Shown: positions 16,748-26,307, counted from the first letter of the stretch. The stretch is 64,000 nt of DNA from UM-FILTER-49-7 sp964599895 (GCA_964599895.1 CAZRHT010000003.1:26007-90006), one strand, 5' to 3'. The notes: generated from the sequence alone by a model not told the origin. Program-made: numbers and translations.

Positions 16748-18890
16748 GGCGGAATCGGGCTCCCTCTTTCCCGGGGTTTTCCAACGTGAGGTTTCCACCT
16801 ACTGCCCGCATCATGAGTCTGGACAGATGCAGGCTCAGCCGCAGGCCTCTTGTATGATGGTCCAGACCTTCCATGAGTTTGAATCTGTCAAAAATCATTT
16901 CGCAGAATTCCAGTGGGACGCCTGCCCCTTCATCCTGGATGGTCAAGTGCACAAGATCTTTTTCCCGTGATGCCGAAAGAGAAATTGAGCCTCCCTGCGG
17001 AGAATGTTGGATGGCATTTTCTATCACGTAATCAATCACTTGTTCCGCCCTGGAAGGATCGCTCATAACCTGGAAAGAGCTGACATCATTCAGGATGGTG
17101 ATGCCAGCCTTCTGCAGAGTGCTTTTCTGATTTTCCAGTACGTGCTCGACCATAGTACCCAGGTCGGCGGTCTGTATTTCAATATAGGCGCGGCTGTTTT
17201 CGAAGTTCACAGTGTCGATTACTCTATCAATAATAGTGGAAAGGTGTCGACTCTCTTTGTAAATAACGTCCAGGAAATGTTGTATGTCAGATTCTTCCGT
17301 CACGATTCCTTCCAGCATACTCTGCGAATAACTGATGATGGACGTCAACGGGGTGCGGAGTTCATGGGACATCAATCCCATGAAATCGTCTTTCAGTTTG
17401 TCTACCGTTTCCAGTTCTTTAATGGATTGTTCCAGTTGCACGTTGGCAGCCCGGAGTTCGGAAGTGCGCTGGTTAACCCTTTCTTCCAGCTGCTCCGCGT
17501 ACTGGTTGATTTCCGCCATCTTGGATTTCAAGGTACTGTTCAGGCTGGATACCGTCCGGTACAGACGGGCATTTTCCAGGGCGATGGCGATGTTATTTGA
17601 AAGCAGGTGGTAATATGTCAACGTTTCTTTCTTGAATGATTCTGTAGAACTGGAATACAGATTGATGATACCCTGGGATTTTCCCTTAACCACCAGCGGA
17701 ATGCAGACAACAGATTTAATTTCAGGCAATTCGCCCCTGACTTTCTCGAAAATGGAAGGATTTTTGTGGCGGGTGAGAAGGACAAGCCGGTTGCGTTGGA
17801 TAATGGCCCTGGCTGCCGATAATCCGGTTTCGAGGATTATATGGTTCAACGGATCTTCTTTCAAATTTGTGTGTTCCGCACCTTTCAATTCCTGGTCCGC
17901 TCCAACGTCCAGCAGGATAGAGACACCGAAGTCTCCATGGCGCTGAAACGCCTCGGCAGCAAGTTGAATTACCCGATCTGTTTCCAGTTCTGCCAGCATT
18001 GTGGAACTGATCTGGTTGGCTGTAATCATTTCTCTTACACGAAGCTCGAGGGATTTTTTTAATTCTTCCAGTTCGTCATAGAGATCGGCCATCTGCATGT
18101 TGCTGGTCACCGCCTGGCGAAGGAGTGAAGTGCTCTCGTCCTCTTCTTCATCCCGGCTTGCGGAATCCAGTTGAATATTCACAGTAGCATCTTCCCGGGC
18201 GATTTCAGCGGATTCTGTCTCTTCTTCGTCCGTTTTCTTTTCAATGGGTTGTCTCAAAGAAAGGAGGAAGGAATCCAGAATGTCTTCTCCAACCGGCAGT
18301 TTGTGTTTTGCGATAATCTGTTTCATTGAAAGGTTGCAGATTTCAAGGAATGCATCTGCTACACCTTCACCCCGGATAGCCACAGTTGGAAAGTAGGGGA
18401 TTTTTTTGTCAGGGTTGAGGGCGTCATTGAGGTCGGGTATCGGGGTCAAAGGGGATAAGTCACGTTTATTATACTGGAATACTATCGGCAGCTTTTCCAG
18501 ACTTAATTTGTAGTAGTTCAGATTCCCGGCAAGATCTTTCAAGCTGGCAAGATTGTCCCGGAGTAAATCCTGCTGGCTGTCAACAACAAAAACGACGCCG
18601 TCCACGCCCGCCAGAACCGCTTTACGGGTGGCATTGTATTTGACCTGGCCAGGAACGGTATATATTTTCAATTTGATCTTGAAATTGTTAAGGGTGGCGA
18701 TGGTGATGGGCAGAAAATCAAAAAACAGAGTTCGATCTTCATCTGTTTTTACAGAAAAGAGTTTGGTAGTGCTTTTCGGATCCATGACAGAATGCAGATA
18801 TTGCAGTGAAGTGGTCTTTCCACATAGCCCCATGCCATAGTAAACGATTTTGACCAGTATCTCTCTCTTGGAGAAGCTGATTTGTACCAT
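16728..18890 (-). CDS. MglA-type GTPase - GAF - histidine kinase fusion
   Basis: A 720-residue signalling protein. Residues 1-200 form a Ras-like small GTPase of the MglA class: P-loop GMGLCGKTTSL (19-29), a TVPGQVKYNATRK switch in place of DxxG, and NKRD (141-144). An acidic linker (215-255) and a coiled coil (265-300) lead to a GAF domain (about 300-445), a second coiled coil (445-500), HisKA with His509 (MSHELRTPLTS) and HATPase_c (N box around Asn625, DEGAGVP 653-659). The usual GTGLGLS G2 box is degenerate (TRGLRLSLHLS). No receiver or membrane segment. MglA sets polarity in Myxococcus; fused here, the GTP state may gate the kinase. Probably one transcript with mqnA. Confidence 0.93.
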   Translation of the reverse strand: MVQISFSKREILVKIVYYGMGLCGKTTSLQYLHSVMDPKSTTKLFSVKTDEDRTLFFDFLPITIATLNNFKIKLKIYTVPGQVKYNATRKAVLAGVDGVVFVVDSQQDLLRDNLASLKDLAGNLNYYKLSLEKLPIVFQYNKRDLSPLTPIPDLNDALNPDKKIPYFPTVAIRGEGVADAFLEICNLSMKQIIAKHKLPVGEDILDSFLLSLRQPIEKKTDEEETESAEIAREDATVNIQLDSASRDEEEDESTSLLRQAVTSNMQMADLYDELEELKKSLELRVREMITANQISSTMLAELETDRVIQLAAEAFQRHGDFGVSILLDVGADQELKGAEHTNLKEDPLNHIILETGLSAARAIIQRNRLVLLTRHKNPSIFEKVRGELPEIKSVVCIPLVVKGKSQGIINLYSSSTESFKKETLTYYHLLSNNIAIALENARLYRTVSSLNSTLKSKMAEINQYAEQLEERVNQRTSELRAANVQLEQSIKELETVDKLKDDFMGLMSHELRTPLTSIISYSQSMLEGIVTEESDIQHFLDVIYKESRHLSTIIDRVIDTVNFENSRAYIEIQTADLGTMVEHVLENQKSTLQKAGITILNDVSSFQVMSDPSRAEQVIDYVIENAIQHSPQGGSISLSASREKDLVHLTIQDEGAGVPLEFCEMIFDRFKLMEGLDHHTRGLRLSLHLSRLMMRAVGGNLTLENPGKEGARFRLDFKLA

Positions 18891-18955
18891 GGCACCATCG
18901 TAAAGAATTCAACCGTTTTTGTCAATTGCATCTCTTCCCGACGACAGAGGGAAGT

Positions 18956-19045
18956 AAAGGCAAGTTTGAGTCCGGGCTCTAGTTTCGAGAAGAGATTAAA
19001 CCAGATGGCAATCCCTCATTTTACTCAACCTCAGATTCAACCTGG
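18956..19045. repeat. AAGGTTGAG-type repeats in spacer
   Basis: AAAGGCAAGTTTGAG at 18956-18970, and in inverted sense TTACTCAACCTCAG, ATTCAACCTGG at 19021-19045. GGGAAGTA to the left and TACTTCCC to the right flank the block as a loose inverted repeat. The spacer between the fusion kinase and the RND operon holds no gene. Confidence 0.5.
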
Positions 19046-19084
19046 TCTCTACTTCCCTTCATAATCACGGCGGCGAAACCGCCC

Positions 19085-22000
19085 TCACACATGCTCATTG
19101 TGCAGCGTCAGCGTGTATAGGCTGGGAATCAACACCAGCGTGATTCCAGTGGCAAACAGGACACCGAATCCCAGGGAAATTGCCATGGGGATCAGAAAAC
19201 GAGCCTGAAGCGATCTTTCGAAGATAATGGGGAGCAAGCCTCCGAAGGTTGTAATGGATGTAAGAACAACTGGTCGGAAACGGGATTTGCAGGCCTCCAC
19301 AATTGCTTTTATTACGTCATCGGGATGCAGTTTCATTTTGTTTCGAATTGCGTCCAGCAGCACAAGGGAATCGTTGACCAGTACACCGGCGAGGGCTACG
19401 ATGCCGAAGAAACTCAACAAACTGAGGTCGTAACCCAGCAGGAGATGACCCAGGATCGCTCCGATAATGCCGAATGGTATAGCAGTCATGATGATAAGTG
19501 GTTGCACATATGAGTTAAACGGGATGGCAAGCAGAACGAAGATGAGAAAGAGGGCGACGAAGAATCCGATCAACATGCTACCCATGGAATCCCGTCTTTC
19601 TTTTTCCTGTCCTTCAATGGAGTAGGTCAGGCCGGGATAGTCTGCCCTCAGTTCTGGAAGGAAGTTTTCCTGGATATCCTGCAGTACCTTATCAGCCGCC
19701 ACAACCTGTTCTTCGACGTCGGCCTGTACATTGACTACCCGTCGCCTGTCCGCCCGTTTGATAATCGAGTAACCTGGTTGGATAGTCAAATTCGCCACCT
19801 GGTTCAAAGGTATACGGACACCGGTTGCAGTAACAATTTTCATGTTGGAAAGGTTGGCAAGGGAGCGTCGTTCCTTCAGAGGATAACGGACCATGACGCG
19901 CACATCGTCCTTTTCCCGTTGAATCCTCACTGCTTCTGTTCCATAGAACGCCCCACGTACCTGCAGGCCGAGATCTGTGATTTCGAGACCCAGTGCTTTT
20001 CCCTTCTTGTTCAACCTCAGCTTGATTTCCTGCTTCCCTCCCTGGATGTTGTCACTGATATCCTTGACTCCGTCATAGTTTCTCAGCTCATCCTCCAAAC
20101 GCCGAGCTGCCTGCTTCAACTGATCAAAATTGTCTGATCCAAGCTGGACATCAATGGGAGCACCGGCTGTGAACAGGGACGCAGTGAACTTTACGCTTTC
20201 AGCTCCGGACACCTCTCCGGTGATATTTCGCCACAGTATCGCGATATCATTACTGTCTATACCGGCCCGGTCTTCGCCATAGACCAGTTCCATCACTACT
20301 TCTCCGAGATTGGGGGCAAAGACCGGCATGTCTGAATGACGCGAGGAATAGGGCTGTGAAGCTACATTGAGAATGATGTGTTTTACAATTTTCCGACCGT
20401 ATTTCTTATTGACACGAGATTCCACTTCCTCAGCTGTTTTTTCAAGTTGTTTCAAAACGGCGGTTGTCTGTTCCGCAGAAGCGCCTTCGGGCAGTTTAAC
20501 CTGTGCAACAACCTGATCCGAATCCACCTTGGGGAAAAAGAGAAATTTCATTCTTCCTGAACCGACGTAACCGATTGTGGTCAGAAACATAAGAATCCCA
20601 ATGGAAACAGTGACTCCACGGTGCCGGATGGCTTTTCTAATGGTAGGTTCGTAGATATTTTCGATGAAAGCAGTCATTTTCCCATTGAAGTAGCGGGGCA
20701 GGGCGCGGAGTATCCGGCTATCCTTTCGCTCTTTCAAATGTGCGAGATGAGAGGGAAGGATGAAAATAGCTTCTACCAGTGAAATTGCGAGAACAGAAAT
20801 GACAACAACCGGTATGGCATACATGAATTTTCCAAAGACCCCCGAAACGAAAAGAAGGGGGAGGAATGCGGCAATGGTTGTGAGCACAGAAAAGATGACC
20901 GGTACGGCCATTTCTCGCGCACCGTCCACCGCTGCTACTTTCCGGGGAATACCGGATTGAATTTTAGAGAAAACATGCTCTCCGATGATAATGGCGTCAT
21001 CTACCACCATGCCGAGGCATATAATCAGAGCAAAAAGGGAAATCATGTTTACGGAAACACCAAAGGAAGGAAGGAGAAGAAAGGCACCAAGGAAGGAAAT
21101 TGGGATTCCGAAAGCAACCCAGAGTGCAAGGCGCAGTTCCAGAAACATGGCAAGCATCAGAATAACAAGAAAAAATCCCTGCATTCCGTTTGTGATCAGC
21201 AGATCCAGTCTTTCCCGAAGGATACGCGCCATGTTGGTTGTGATGTCCATGTGGAGCCCAGCGGGGACGAGTTTTTTTTCCTGATCCAGATAGTTCTTGA
21301 CTGCCTGTTCTACATTCAATGCGGACTGTTCACCAATTCGATACACCTTGATAAGAACTGCACGGTTCCCATCATATTCAGTGGCGGAGTCTGTTTCCTC
21401 AAAACCATCCACAATCGTTGCAATGTCACGGAGACGGACGTAAGCACCTTCTTTATCTCTGATCATCGGGATATCCAGATAATCGCGTCTGCTATATTTC
21501 AGTCCTTTGGTCCGAACCAGAATTTCCTCTCCCTTTTGTCGAATCTTGCCGGCGGGAATGTCCTGGCAGTTTGACTGAATGATGGAAGCAATCCGGGGGA
21601 TAGTCAGATGATATTTCTCCATCATTCTTTCCGAAACTTCGATGGAAATTTCATAGGGTCGAACAGCATCCAGCGTAACCAGTGAGATTCCCCGTACCGC
21701 CGAAAGGTCGTCACGGATCCGTTCTCCGTATCGTTTGAGATCCTTCTCAGCCAGGTTACCGTGCAGCACAATTTTCAATACCTCTGCTTTTCTGGAAACT
21801 TCGGAAACTACAGGCTTTTCAATATTCTTTGGGAAGTTCGTGATGCGGTCCACCGCACTCTTGATGTCGTCCCTCAATTTCGTAGCGTTGTAGCCGTTCT
21901 GGACTTCTACCATTACATTGCCCAACCCCTCGGTGGAGGTAGATGTGATGCGTTTGATGCCGTCAAGGCCTGCGATTTCTTCTTCAATCCGGCTGCAGAC

Positions 22001-22189
22001 AGCTTCTTCAACGTCGGACGGAGTCGCACCACGATATGGCACGGAGATAGAAATCATGTCCAGTGAATATTCAGGGAAAACCTCTTTCTTTATGGACAGA
22101 ATCTGGATAAGTCCATATGCTACGAGAAATGCCATCAGGAGATTAGCGGAAACCGGGTTATCCACCATCCATTGAATCATGCGTTTCAT
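19085..22189 (-). CDS. RND-family efflux permease (HAE1 type)
   Basis: A 1034-residue inner-membrane proton-driven exporter. Two homologous halves, each with a large periplasmic loop; twelve membrane helices. The N-terminus MKRMIQWMVDNPVSANLLMA and VEEAVCSRIEEEIAGLDGIK are family hallmarks, as is the helix-4 proton relay GMVVDDAIIIGEH with paired Asp. The half-repeat FFGIVALAGVLVNDSLVLLD is in the second half. It lacks the heavy-metal CzcA signature, so drugs, lipids or hydrophobic compounds are likelier substrates. The last gene of a four-gene operon; its start overlaps the adaptor stop by 4 nt. Confidence 0.96.
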   Translation of the reverse strand: MKRMIQWMVDNPVSANLLMAFLVAYGLIQILSIKKEVFPEYSLDMISISVPYRGATPSDVEEAVCSRIEEEIAGLDGIKRITSTSTEGLGNVMVEVQNGYNATKLRDDIKSAVDRITNFPKNIEKPVVSEVSRKAEVLKIVLHGNLAEKDLKRYGERIRDDLSAVRGISLVTLDAVRPYEISIEVSERMMEKYHLTIPRIASIIQSNCQDIPAGKIRQKGEEILVRTKGLKYSRRDYLDIPMIRDKEGAYVRLRDIATIVDGFEETDSATEYDGNRAVLIKVYRIGEQSALNVEQAVKNYLDQEKKLVPAGLHMDITTNMARILRERLDLLITNGMQGFFLVILMLAMFLELRLALWVAFGIPISFLGAFLLLPSFGVSVNMISLFALIICLGMVVDDAIIIGEHVFSKIQSGIPRKVAAVDGAREMAVPVIFSVLTTIAAFLPLLFVSGVFGKFMYAIPVVVISVLAISLVEAIFILPSHLAHLKERKDSRILRALPRYFNGKMTAFIENIYEPTIRKAIRHRGVTVSIGILMFLTTIGYVGSGRMKFLFFPKVDSDQVVAQVKLPEGASAEQTTAVLKQLEKTAEEVESRVNKKYGRKIVKHIILNVASQPYSSRHSDMPVFAPNLGEVVMELVYGEDRAGIDSNDIAILWRNITGEVSGAESVKFTASLFTAGAPIDVQLGSDNFDQLKQAARRLEDELRNYDGVKDISDNIQGGKQEIKLRLNKKGKALGLEITDLGLQVRGAFYGTEAVRIQREKDDVRVMVRYPLKERRSLANLSNMKIVTATGVRIPLNQVANLTIQPGYSIIKRADRRRVVNVQADVEEQVVAADKVLQDIQENFLPELRADYPGLTYSIEGQEKERRDSMGSMLIGFFVALFLIFVLLAIPFNSYVQPLIIMTAIPFGIIGAILGHLLLGYDLSLLSFFGIVALAGVLVNDSLVLLDAIRNKMKLHPDDVIKAIVEACKSRFRPVVLTSITTFGGLLPIIFERSLQARFLIPMAISLGFGVLFATGITLVLIPSLYTLTLHNEHV

Positions 22190-23313
22190 CGGCTTTTTCC
22201 CTTCATGGTTCTGACCTGCATTCCATTGGAAACTGCAAACAGGGAAGAAGTGATGACCGATGATCCGTCTGGAATACCGGTTACAAAGACGGCTTCAGTG
22301 CTGCGGTAAATGACTTTGATCGGGAGAATTTTCAGCTTGTTATCTTCCACAATCCAGACCTTGCCGTCCCGTTCTACTCTTGGAGGTAACTCAACGGTGT
22401 CCATAGCGTTGCCAGTTAATTGAACCTGCACATACTCACCATTTTCAAGGGGAACCGGAAAGGAGAAGGGGTGTTGTACCTGGACGATCACATGAACCAT
22501 TCGGGAAGTGGGATCCAATGCACCTTCTGTGCGGACTGCCTTCGCCGGGTACCGGTTAACGGTCCCTTCATAATTGGAGATCACCTCGGCTTCGCAGGGT
22601 AATTGAAACAAGCCTGTATCCTGATCTGTGAATGGAACAACCACATTGAAAAGGTCTGTGGAAAACACAGTTGCAACGGGTTTGCCCAAGGTGACGAACT
22701 GGCCGGTATCTGCCTCTTTGGTCAGGATTCTGCCGTTGAATGGGGCTTTGAGTGCAGTTCTGGACAAGTTCAGTTCTGCCAACCTGACATCTGCTTTTGC
22801 ACTGTCCATGGCGGCCTTTGCCGCCTTCAATTGAGGGACGTAAAGGGTCAATTGATCCGGAACCAGCGATGGGTCTTTCAGAATTGTTTTCATCACTGAA
22901 TCCCAGTCTTTTTTTGCTATATCGGCTTGCCGCATCGCTTTCTGGTAATCCACGTCCCGTGACAGGAACTGGGCTTTTGCCCGGGCAAGAGCAATCTCGT
23001 AATCGCTTTTTTCGATTTGAATCAACACCTCGCCTTTCTTGAAGAATCCTCCGGTCACGAGGTTGGGGGATACCTTCACTACCTTGCCGCTCACCTGGGG
23101 TGTCAGTGCCACAGAATGTTCCGGTTCAACTGTACCACTTCCGGTCACCAGGATTGGCTTTGTATGAGTATGAACGGTTTTCACCGACACGAGCGGGCCG
23201 TTCTTTGGGGTCTCGAGTTTTGGAGGGCGTGGACGGAACCTGAAGAATAAAAACAGAATGATAAAACCAACTCCGATAATCATGACGGGCAGGAAACTCC
23301 TCATTTTTTTCAT
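22186..23313 (-). CDS. RND periplasmic adaptor (membrane fusion protein)
   Basis: A 375-residue adaptor bridging the permease and the outer-membrane channel. One N-terminal membrane anchor (about 8-27) with charged flank, then the split lipoyl/barrel-sandwich halves (SGTVEPEHSVALTPQVSGKV and LKAPFNGRILTKEADTGQFV), between them an alpha-helical hairpin (about 110-190), then the beta-barrel and membrane-proximal domains. The anchor sequence shows no lipobox. Overlaps both neighbours by 4 nt (ATGA), so subunit synthesis is coupled. Confidence 0.94.
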   Translation of the reverse strand: MKKMRSFLPVMIIGVGFIILFLFFRFRPRPPKLETPKNGPLVSVKTVHTHTKPILVTGSGTVEPEHSVALTPQVSGKVVKVSPNLVTGGFFKKGEVLIQIEKSDYEIALARAKAQFLSRDVDYQKAMRQADIAKKDWDSVMKTILKDPSLVPDQLTLYVPQLKAAKAAMDSAKADVRLAELNLSRTALKAPFNGRILTKEADTGQFVTLGKPVATVFSTDLFNVVVPFTDQDTGLFQLPCEAEVISNYEGTVNRYPAKAVRTEGALDPTSRMVHVIVQVQHPFSFPVPLENGEYVQVQLTGNAMDTVELPPRVERDGKVWIVEDNKLKILPIKVIYRSTEAVFVTGIPDGSSVITSSLFAVSNGMQVRTMKGKSR

Positions 23314-24752
23314 CTTAATTCTCCAGAAATTGTTCGGTATGCGTTGAGCCCGTCCCCAAGGGCAGTTGCGAGACGGACACGGGTTTGCATCATGGAAAGG
23401 GCTACCTGATCACGTGCAACCAATTGGTTGAGATACGCAATATGCGTGGAAAGGTAAGGCTGAATTCCGGTCGTTCCGGACAGATAGGATGTCCGTGCCT
23501 GTTTTACTTTTATAGTTTCGCTGGCCAAACTTTCCGTTTCCAGTTCCAGTCGTGTGCCAGCGTCAGCAAAATTGGTGAGTGCGATGTCGACTTCTTTGAA
23601 GGCATTCAATGCTGTTTTTCGGTAGTCGGCAATAGCTGCATCTACATTATGATGAGCCTGTCGTACTGCCGCGCGTTTAGCGCCTCTATTAAACAGTGGC
23701 TGTACAACACCACCCATGAGGCTCCATACAGAAGAGCCGCTGTCAACGAGCTGGGACAGTTCGTTGCTTTTGTATCCCTTCTGGGCTGTCAAGGAAATCG
23801 TGGGAAGCAGTGCGGCCCTCGCAATGCCCACTTGAAGCAAGGCGTTTTCCACCTTCAATCGGACGGTTCTGACGTCCGGGCGCCGGTTCAGGAGCTCGGA
23901 AGGCAGTCCCGAGGGAATGGGTGTTGCTTTTATCGGGAGGCTGGAGAAATCAGTGACGGGAATTATGGCGCCGATATCCCGTCCGGCTAATGCGTTGAGT
24001 GATGCTTCGAGGGCGGCAACTCTGGTTTCAGTTGTGGAGAGGGCTTGTTTTCCTGATTTGAGCTGCTGAAGGGCAGTCAGGTATGTGGTGCTCTGTATTG
24101 TCCCATTGATATAACCGGTTTTCAGGGATTTCTCCAGTTCTTTTGCCGCGGCCACGGCTTCAGCGCGGAGTTTCACTTCCCGCCTGGCTTGAGAGAGCTC
24201 GGTGTAGAGTTCTACCGTATTTGCGGCCAGTGTCTGAAGAACCACATCCCGATTTTCTTCAGCTTCCAGGAGCGATAATTTTGCCGCTTTGGCAGTGTTG
24301 GTAAGTTTCCCCCATAGATCAATTTCATAGGAGGCACTCAATTGCAGGCCAAAGGAATTGTTCGTAAATGACCCACCCTGGGGCAAAAATGTTCCCAGAT
24401 TGGTTTTAGAACGGGAAGCATTTGCGTCAAGTTTTATAGAAGGCAGCAGTGGGGCTCCGGCAATCTTTGCCTGTTCGCGGAAGGCGGCGAGCCGCGCGAG
24501 AATGGCTTTTGCATCTGGTGCGTTTTTCAAAACATCTTCCACCTGACGGTTCAATTTATCATCTTGAAAGGCTCTCCACCAGGCGGTACTGTTAAAATCC
24601 ATCGTGGCTTTGTTTCCCCGGAAGGCCTTTGAGTCCTCACCGGGGACGCTGATTTTTCCCGGGGATGGCGCAAGAGAGCAACCGGAAAGAAACACAGTAG
24701 CAATGACAACCATGAAAATAGGGGGTTTTGATGAGACAAAAGTTCTCTTCAT
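23310..24752 (-). CDS. Outer-membrane efflux lipoprotein (NodT/OprM-type channel)
   Basis: A 480-residue TolC-superfamily channel. The signal peptide ends in the lipobox FLSGC, so the mature protein begins with lipidated Cys. The two repeated outer-membrane-factor domains with long helical stretches (about 60-240 and 270-460) are seen, including SYEIDLWGKLTNTAKAA and ELLNRRPDVR, both hallmark segments. It forms the exit duct of the tripartite pump. Second gene of the operon, overlapping marR and the adaptor gene by 4 nt each. Confidence 0.95.
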   Translation of the reverse strand: MKRTFVSSKPPIFMVVIATVFLSGCSLAPSPGKISVPGEDSKAFRGNKATMDFNSTAWWRAFQDDKLNRQVEDVLKNAPDAKAILARLAAFREQAKIAGAPLLPSIKLDANASRSKTNLGTFLPQGGSFTNNSFGLQLSASYEIDLWGKLTNTAKAAKLSLLEAEENRDVVLQTLAANTVELYTELSQARREVKLRAEAVAAAKELEKSLKTGYINGTIQSTTYLTALQQLKSGKQALSTTETRVAALEASLNALAGRDIGAIIPVTDFSSLPIKATPIPSGLPSELLNRRPDVRTVRLKVENALLQVGIARAALLPTISLTAQKGYKSNELSQLVDSGSSVWSLMGGVVQPLFNRGAKRAAVRQAHHNVDAAIADYRKTALNAFKEVDIALTNFADAGTRLELETESLASETIKVKQARTSYLSGTTGIQPYLSTHIAYLNQLVARDQVALSMMQTRVRLATALGDGLNAYRTISGELR

Positions 24753-25315
24753 GGTTTACCCCAGGTTTTTTCAGGAATGGTTATTCCTTCGTCCTCTACA
24801 AGCTTTAGCAGCTGGCTGCTGAGTTTATCCAGAAGATCTGCCAGCAGCTTTTGCTCTTCCATTGAATACTGCTCCATAATGTTTTTCACGTTTGAGAAGT
24901 GAGCCGGCAGAAATCGACGCATGAAATCCCAGCCTGAATCTGTGAGTTGGAGGTTGACTTTTCGACGATCCTGTTCAGAGTGGCTCCTTTGGATTAACCC
25001 CTCTTTTTCAAGCGTGTCAGCAACGCCGGTCAGGGTCGCCGAACTGACGTCATATACCTGGCTGATGTCTGAGATTCCGATGCCATTTCCCTCATCCTGA
25101 ACAAAAAGCTGAATCAAAACCAGGAAACGGGCTTTGGAAAGTCCCATTTTCTGGAAATATTGTTCCATGAGGATGGGAACCCGGTGAAAATGATGAATAG
25201 CCTGAATAAATCGGAGCGCCATGTCCATATTCAGATCAGGGAATGTCGGGTAACCGGACTTCATCAATTCCCGCCTGTGAACCTTTTCCAGTAGCGTTCG
25301 GTCTAATATTTCCAT
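24749..25315 (-). CDS. MarR-family transcriptional regulator
   Basis: A 188-residue winged-helix regulator, longer than the usual 140-150 by an N-terminal extension of about 35 residues. GIGISDISQVYDVSSATLTG contains the recognition helix and EQDRRKVNLQLTDSG is the wing signature. MarR proteins usually repress their own operon and release DNA on binding a small ligand. It is the first gene, followed without gaps by the channel, adaptor and permease, so it is the likely local sensor of the exported compound. Operator-like inverted repeats lie in its promoter. Confidence 0.93.
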   Translation of the reverse strand: MEILDRTLLEKVHRRELMKSGYPTFPDLNMDMALRFIQAIHHFHRVPILMEQYFQKMGLSKARFLVLIQLFVQDEGNGIGISDISQVYDVSSATLTGVADTLEKEGLIQRSHSEQDRRKVNLQLTDSGWDFMRRFLPAHFSNVKNIMEQYSMEEQKLLADLLDKLSSQLLKLVEDEGITIPEKTWGKP

Positions 25316-25354
25316 ATGTTCAGTTTCCTCCCAATTATATCGCTTCCAAATAAA

Positions 25355-25397
25355 TAGGTGCCTAAAGAATAGCCCCCTTGAAAGTGGCTGTCAAGGG
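25355..25397 (-). promoter_or_regulatory. Promoter and candidate MarR operators of the efflux operon
   Basis: On the minus strand TTGACA (25394-25389) and TATTCT (25371-25366) are 17 nt apart, a near-consensus sigma70 promoter. The arms CCCTTGA (25375-25381) and TCAAGGG (25391-25397) form a perfect 7-bp inverted repeat with a 9-nt spacer that covers the -35. A second short dyad, TAGG-TG-CCTA (25355-25364), lies just downstream of the -10 near the start of transcription. Both positions suit repression by the MarR protein encoded first in the operon. Confidence 0.8.
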
Positions 25398-25557
25398 AAA
25401 AATAAAAAATGAAGCAAAGGATCATGAGTTGTCTTTGCCTTGTTCCGATATAGGTAACCATGTATGAAGATGCTAAAGGAGCTTGATGCTTTTCTCCCTT
25501 CTGATGTGAGAGGGGATCAGGTATAATATCGGAGAATTGCCTATGAGGGGAGAGAAT

Positions 25558-26307
25558 ATGCCAGAAAGAGGAATGGAACTGTCTATTGTAATTCCCATTT
25601 ACAATGAAGAAGAAAATGTCGTGCAGTTGGTAGAGGAAATTCTCAAAGCAATGGAAACTTTCAAGGCCTCCTATGAAATCGTACTGGTGGATGACGGGTC
25701 AAAGGATGACAGTTTGCGGTTGATGAAACAGTCGCACAAAGAACATCCAGAGATTGTACAATATGTGTCATTTACAGAAAATAACGGTCAGACGGCCGCG
25801 TTTATTGCGGGGTTTCGGGTATCCAGGGGTCGGTTGGTGGCCACGCTGGACGGCGACCGGCAGAATGACCCGACCGATCTGCCGGGTATGATTGAGAAAT
25901 TGAATAGCAGTGATGTGGATATGGTGAACGGAATACGGCAAAAGAGACAGGACAACTGGCTCCGGAAAATTTCCTCAAGAATCGGAAACGGTTTTCGCAA
26001 CTGGTTAACCAGAGAGCAGGTCAGTGATGTCGGATGTTCAATCCGCGTAATGAAACGGGAATGTGTGGCTGAGATCCCCTGTTTCAACGGATTGCACAGG
26101 TTTTTCCCGACACTGGTCCGGATGAAGGGGTTCAAAATTACGGAGATGCCAGTGAATCACAGAGAGCGGACTCTGGGCGTTTCCAAGTACGGTGTTTTAA
26201 ATCGTGCATTTGTAGGCTTTCATGACACGCTGGCAGTACGCTGGATGTTGAAGCGCGTATTAAACTGGAAGGTGGGCGAAGAAAGCTCCCAAGGAAAAGA
26301 AGCGTGA
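25558..26307 (+). CDS. Family 2 glycosyltransferase, polyprenyl-phosphate sugar synthase type
   Basis: About 249 residues of a GT-A fold with no membrane segments. ELSIVIPIYNEEENV, VLVDDGSKDDS and the TLDGDRQNDP metal site are those of the dolichyl/undecaprenyl-phosphate glycosyltransferase group (DPM1, ArnC, FlmF). Such enzymes load a sugar onto undecaprenyl phosphate. The start at 25558 is preferred because GGGGAGA precedes it; a further ATG is at 25543. A TATAAT at 25522-25527 may be the -10 of its promoter. First of three overlapping genes that together look like a lipid A decoration module. Confidence 0.9.
   Translation: MPERGMELSIVIPIYNEEENVVQLVEEILKAMETFKASYEIVLVDDGSKDDSLRLMKQSHKEHPEIVQYVSFTENNGQTAAFIAGFRVSRGRLVATLDGDRQNDPTDLPGMIEKLNSSDVDMVNGIRQKRQDNWLRKISSRIGNGFRNWLTREQVSDVGCSIRVMKRECVAEIPCFNGLHRFFPTLVRMKGFKITEMPVNHRERTLGVSKYGVLNRAFVGFHDTLAVRWMLKRVLNWKVGEESSQGKEA

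Noticed and set aside
20957..21574. 205-codon plus-strand frame
   Set aside because: Antisense to the RND permease; no motif.
25464..25527. 20-codon frame before the GT2 gene
   Set aside because: Ends inside the TATAAT hexamer and has no conservation evidence; probably chance.
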